Positions 7,120 through 7,214 of a DNA stretch of 7,214 bases are shown here, one piece after another. Position 1 is the stretch's first letter, and the number at the start of each line of letters is the position of its first letter. Position numbers and translations under genes: made by a program. Origin of the DNA: Bacteroidales bacterium (GTDB taxonomy: Bacteria > Bacteroidota > Bacteroidia > Bacteroidales > UBA7960). The stretch spans positions 1 to 7,214 of the forward strand of contig SLNU01000056.1 of assembly GCA_007132865.1 (NCBI GenBank), given 5' to 3'. The notes beneath the pieces were generated by a model that was not told the DNA's origin, did not search any database, and saw nothing but the letters and a program-made list of their open reading frames with translations.

Positions 7120-7214
7120 ATGAGTAAAGTTATTGCCATTGCCAATCAGAAAGGCGGCGTAGGGAAAACGACCACTGCCATCAACCTGGCCGCCAGCCTG
7201 GCCATTCTTGAATA
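7120..7214 (+). CDS. parA: ParA/Soj family chromosome-partitioning ATPase, N-terminal fragment
   Basis: From the ATG at 7120, 31 codons are read before the window ends mid-codon. The product begins [20 protein letters not shown] and continues [19 protein letters not shown] (11-18) is the deviant Walker A motif of the ParA/MinD superfamily, with the signature lysine Lys11 near its start and the P-loop lysine Lys16. The [12 protein letters not shown] opening is typical of chromosomal Soj/ParA, which binds DNA when ATP-bound and moves origin regions together with ParB. A parB gene would be expected just downstream, outside the window. The leader AATAGTTTTT before the ATG has no Shine-Dalgarno sequence. 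Plasmid ParA proteins share the P-loop, but the housekeeping surroundings favour the chromosomal protein. Confidence 0.93.
   Translation, partial: MSKVIAIANQKGGVGKTTTAINLAASLAILE

Noticed and set aside
1..7214. Mobile element, CRISPR array, tRNA/rRNA, toxin-antitoxin or defence system
   Set aside because: No transposase or integrase motifs, regular spaced repeats, tRNA-like folds or paired small genes were seen. The coding density and gene types are those of a core chromosomal region.

Overview
The window looks like ordinary chromosomal DNA from a Bacteroidota bacterium, most likely of the order Bacteroidales. The reasons are: two good matches to the Bacteroidota -7 promoter box (TAnnTTTG) in the intergenic gaps; no clear Shine-Dalgarno sequences ahead of the starts, with A/T-rich leaders instead; and protein types common in that phylum, namely a short FAH-family hydrolase, an RlmI-type methyltransferase, a roughly 1000-residue GH3/serine-hydrolase fusion and a ParA/Soj protein. 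Base composition is moderately G+C-rich by eye and even across the window. I see no sign of foreign DNA, insertion sequences, phage, tRNA, rRNA or CRISPR.

Layout, all genes on the + strand: (1) the last 79 codons of a fumarylacetoacetate-hydrolase-family enzyme (1-240); (2) an 86-bp gap; (3) an rlmI-like 23S rRNA methyltransferase gene (327-1526); (4) after 38 bp, a MATE-family multidrug/cation antiporter gene (1565-2899); (5) a 127-bp gap dense in possible control elements: a strong -7 box inside a perfect inverted repeat, a pair of 13-nt direct repeats around it, and a 10-bp palindrome before the next start; (6) a 1024-residue exported fusion of a NagZ-type GH3 beta-N-acetylhexosaminidase and a beta-lactamase-fold serine hydrolase, starting at GTG (3027-6101); (7) after only 13 bp, a five-helix membrane protein of unknown function (6115-6975), whose end overlaps a possible intrinsic terminator; (8) a 144-bp gap with a TAAATTTG promoter box and a small leader hairpin; (9) the first 31 codons of parA (7120 to the window end).

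The central transcription unit is therefore probably the fusion gene plus the membrane protein, with its own promoter and terminator. The fusion joins in one chain two activities that Bacillus subtilis makes as neighbouring separate proteins, NagZ and AmiE, for recovering cell-wall muropeptides. A role in peptidoglycan turnover outside the cytoplasm is the best hypothesis. The flanking genes serve unrelated housekeeping roles: rRNA modification, efflux and chromosome partitioning. Nothing here is clearly a new system. The most interesting parts are the fusion enzyme, its uncharacterised membrane partner and the regulatory gap before them.
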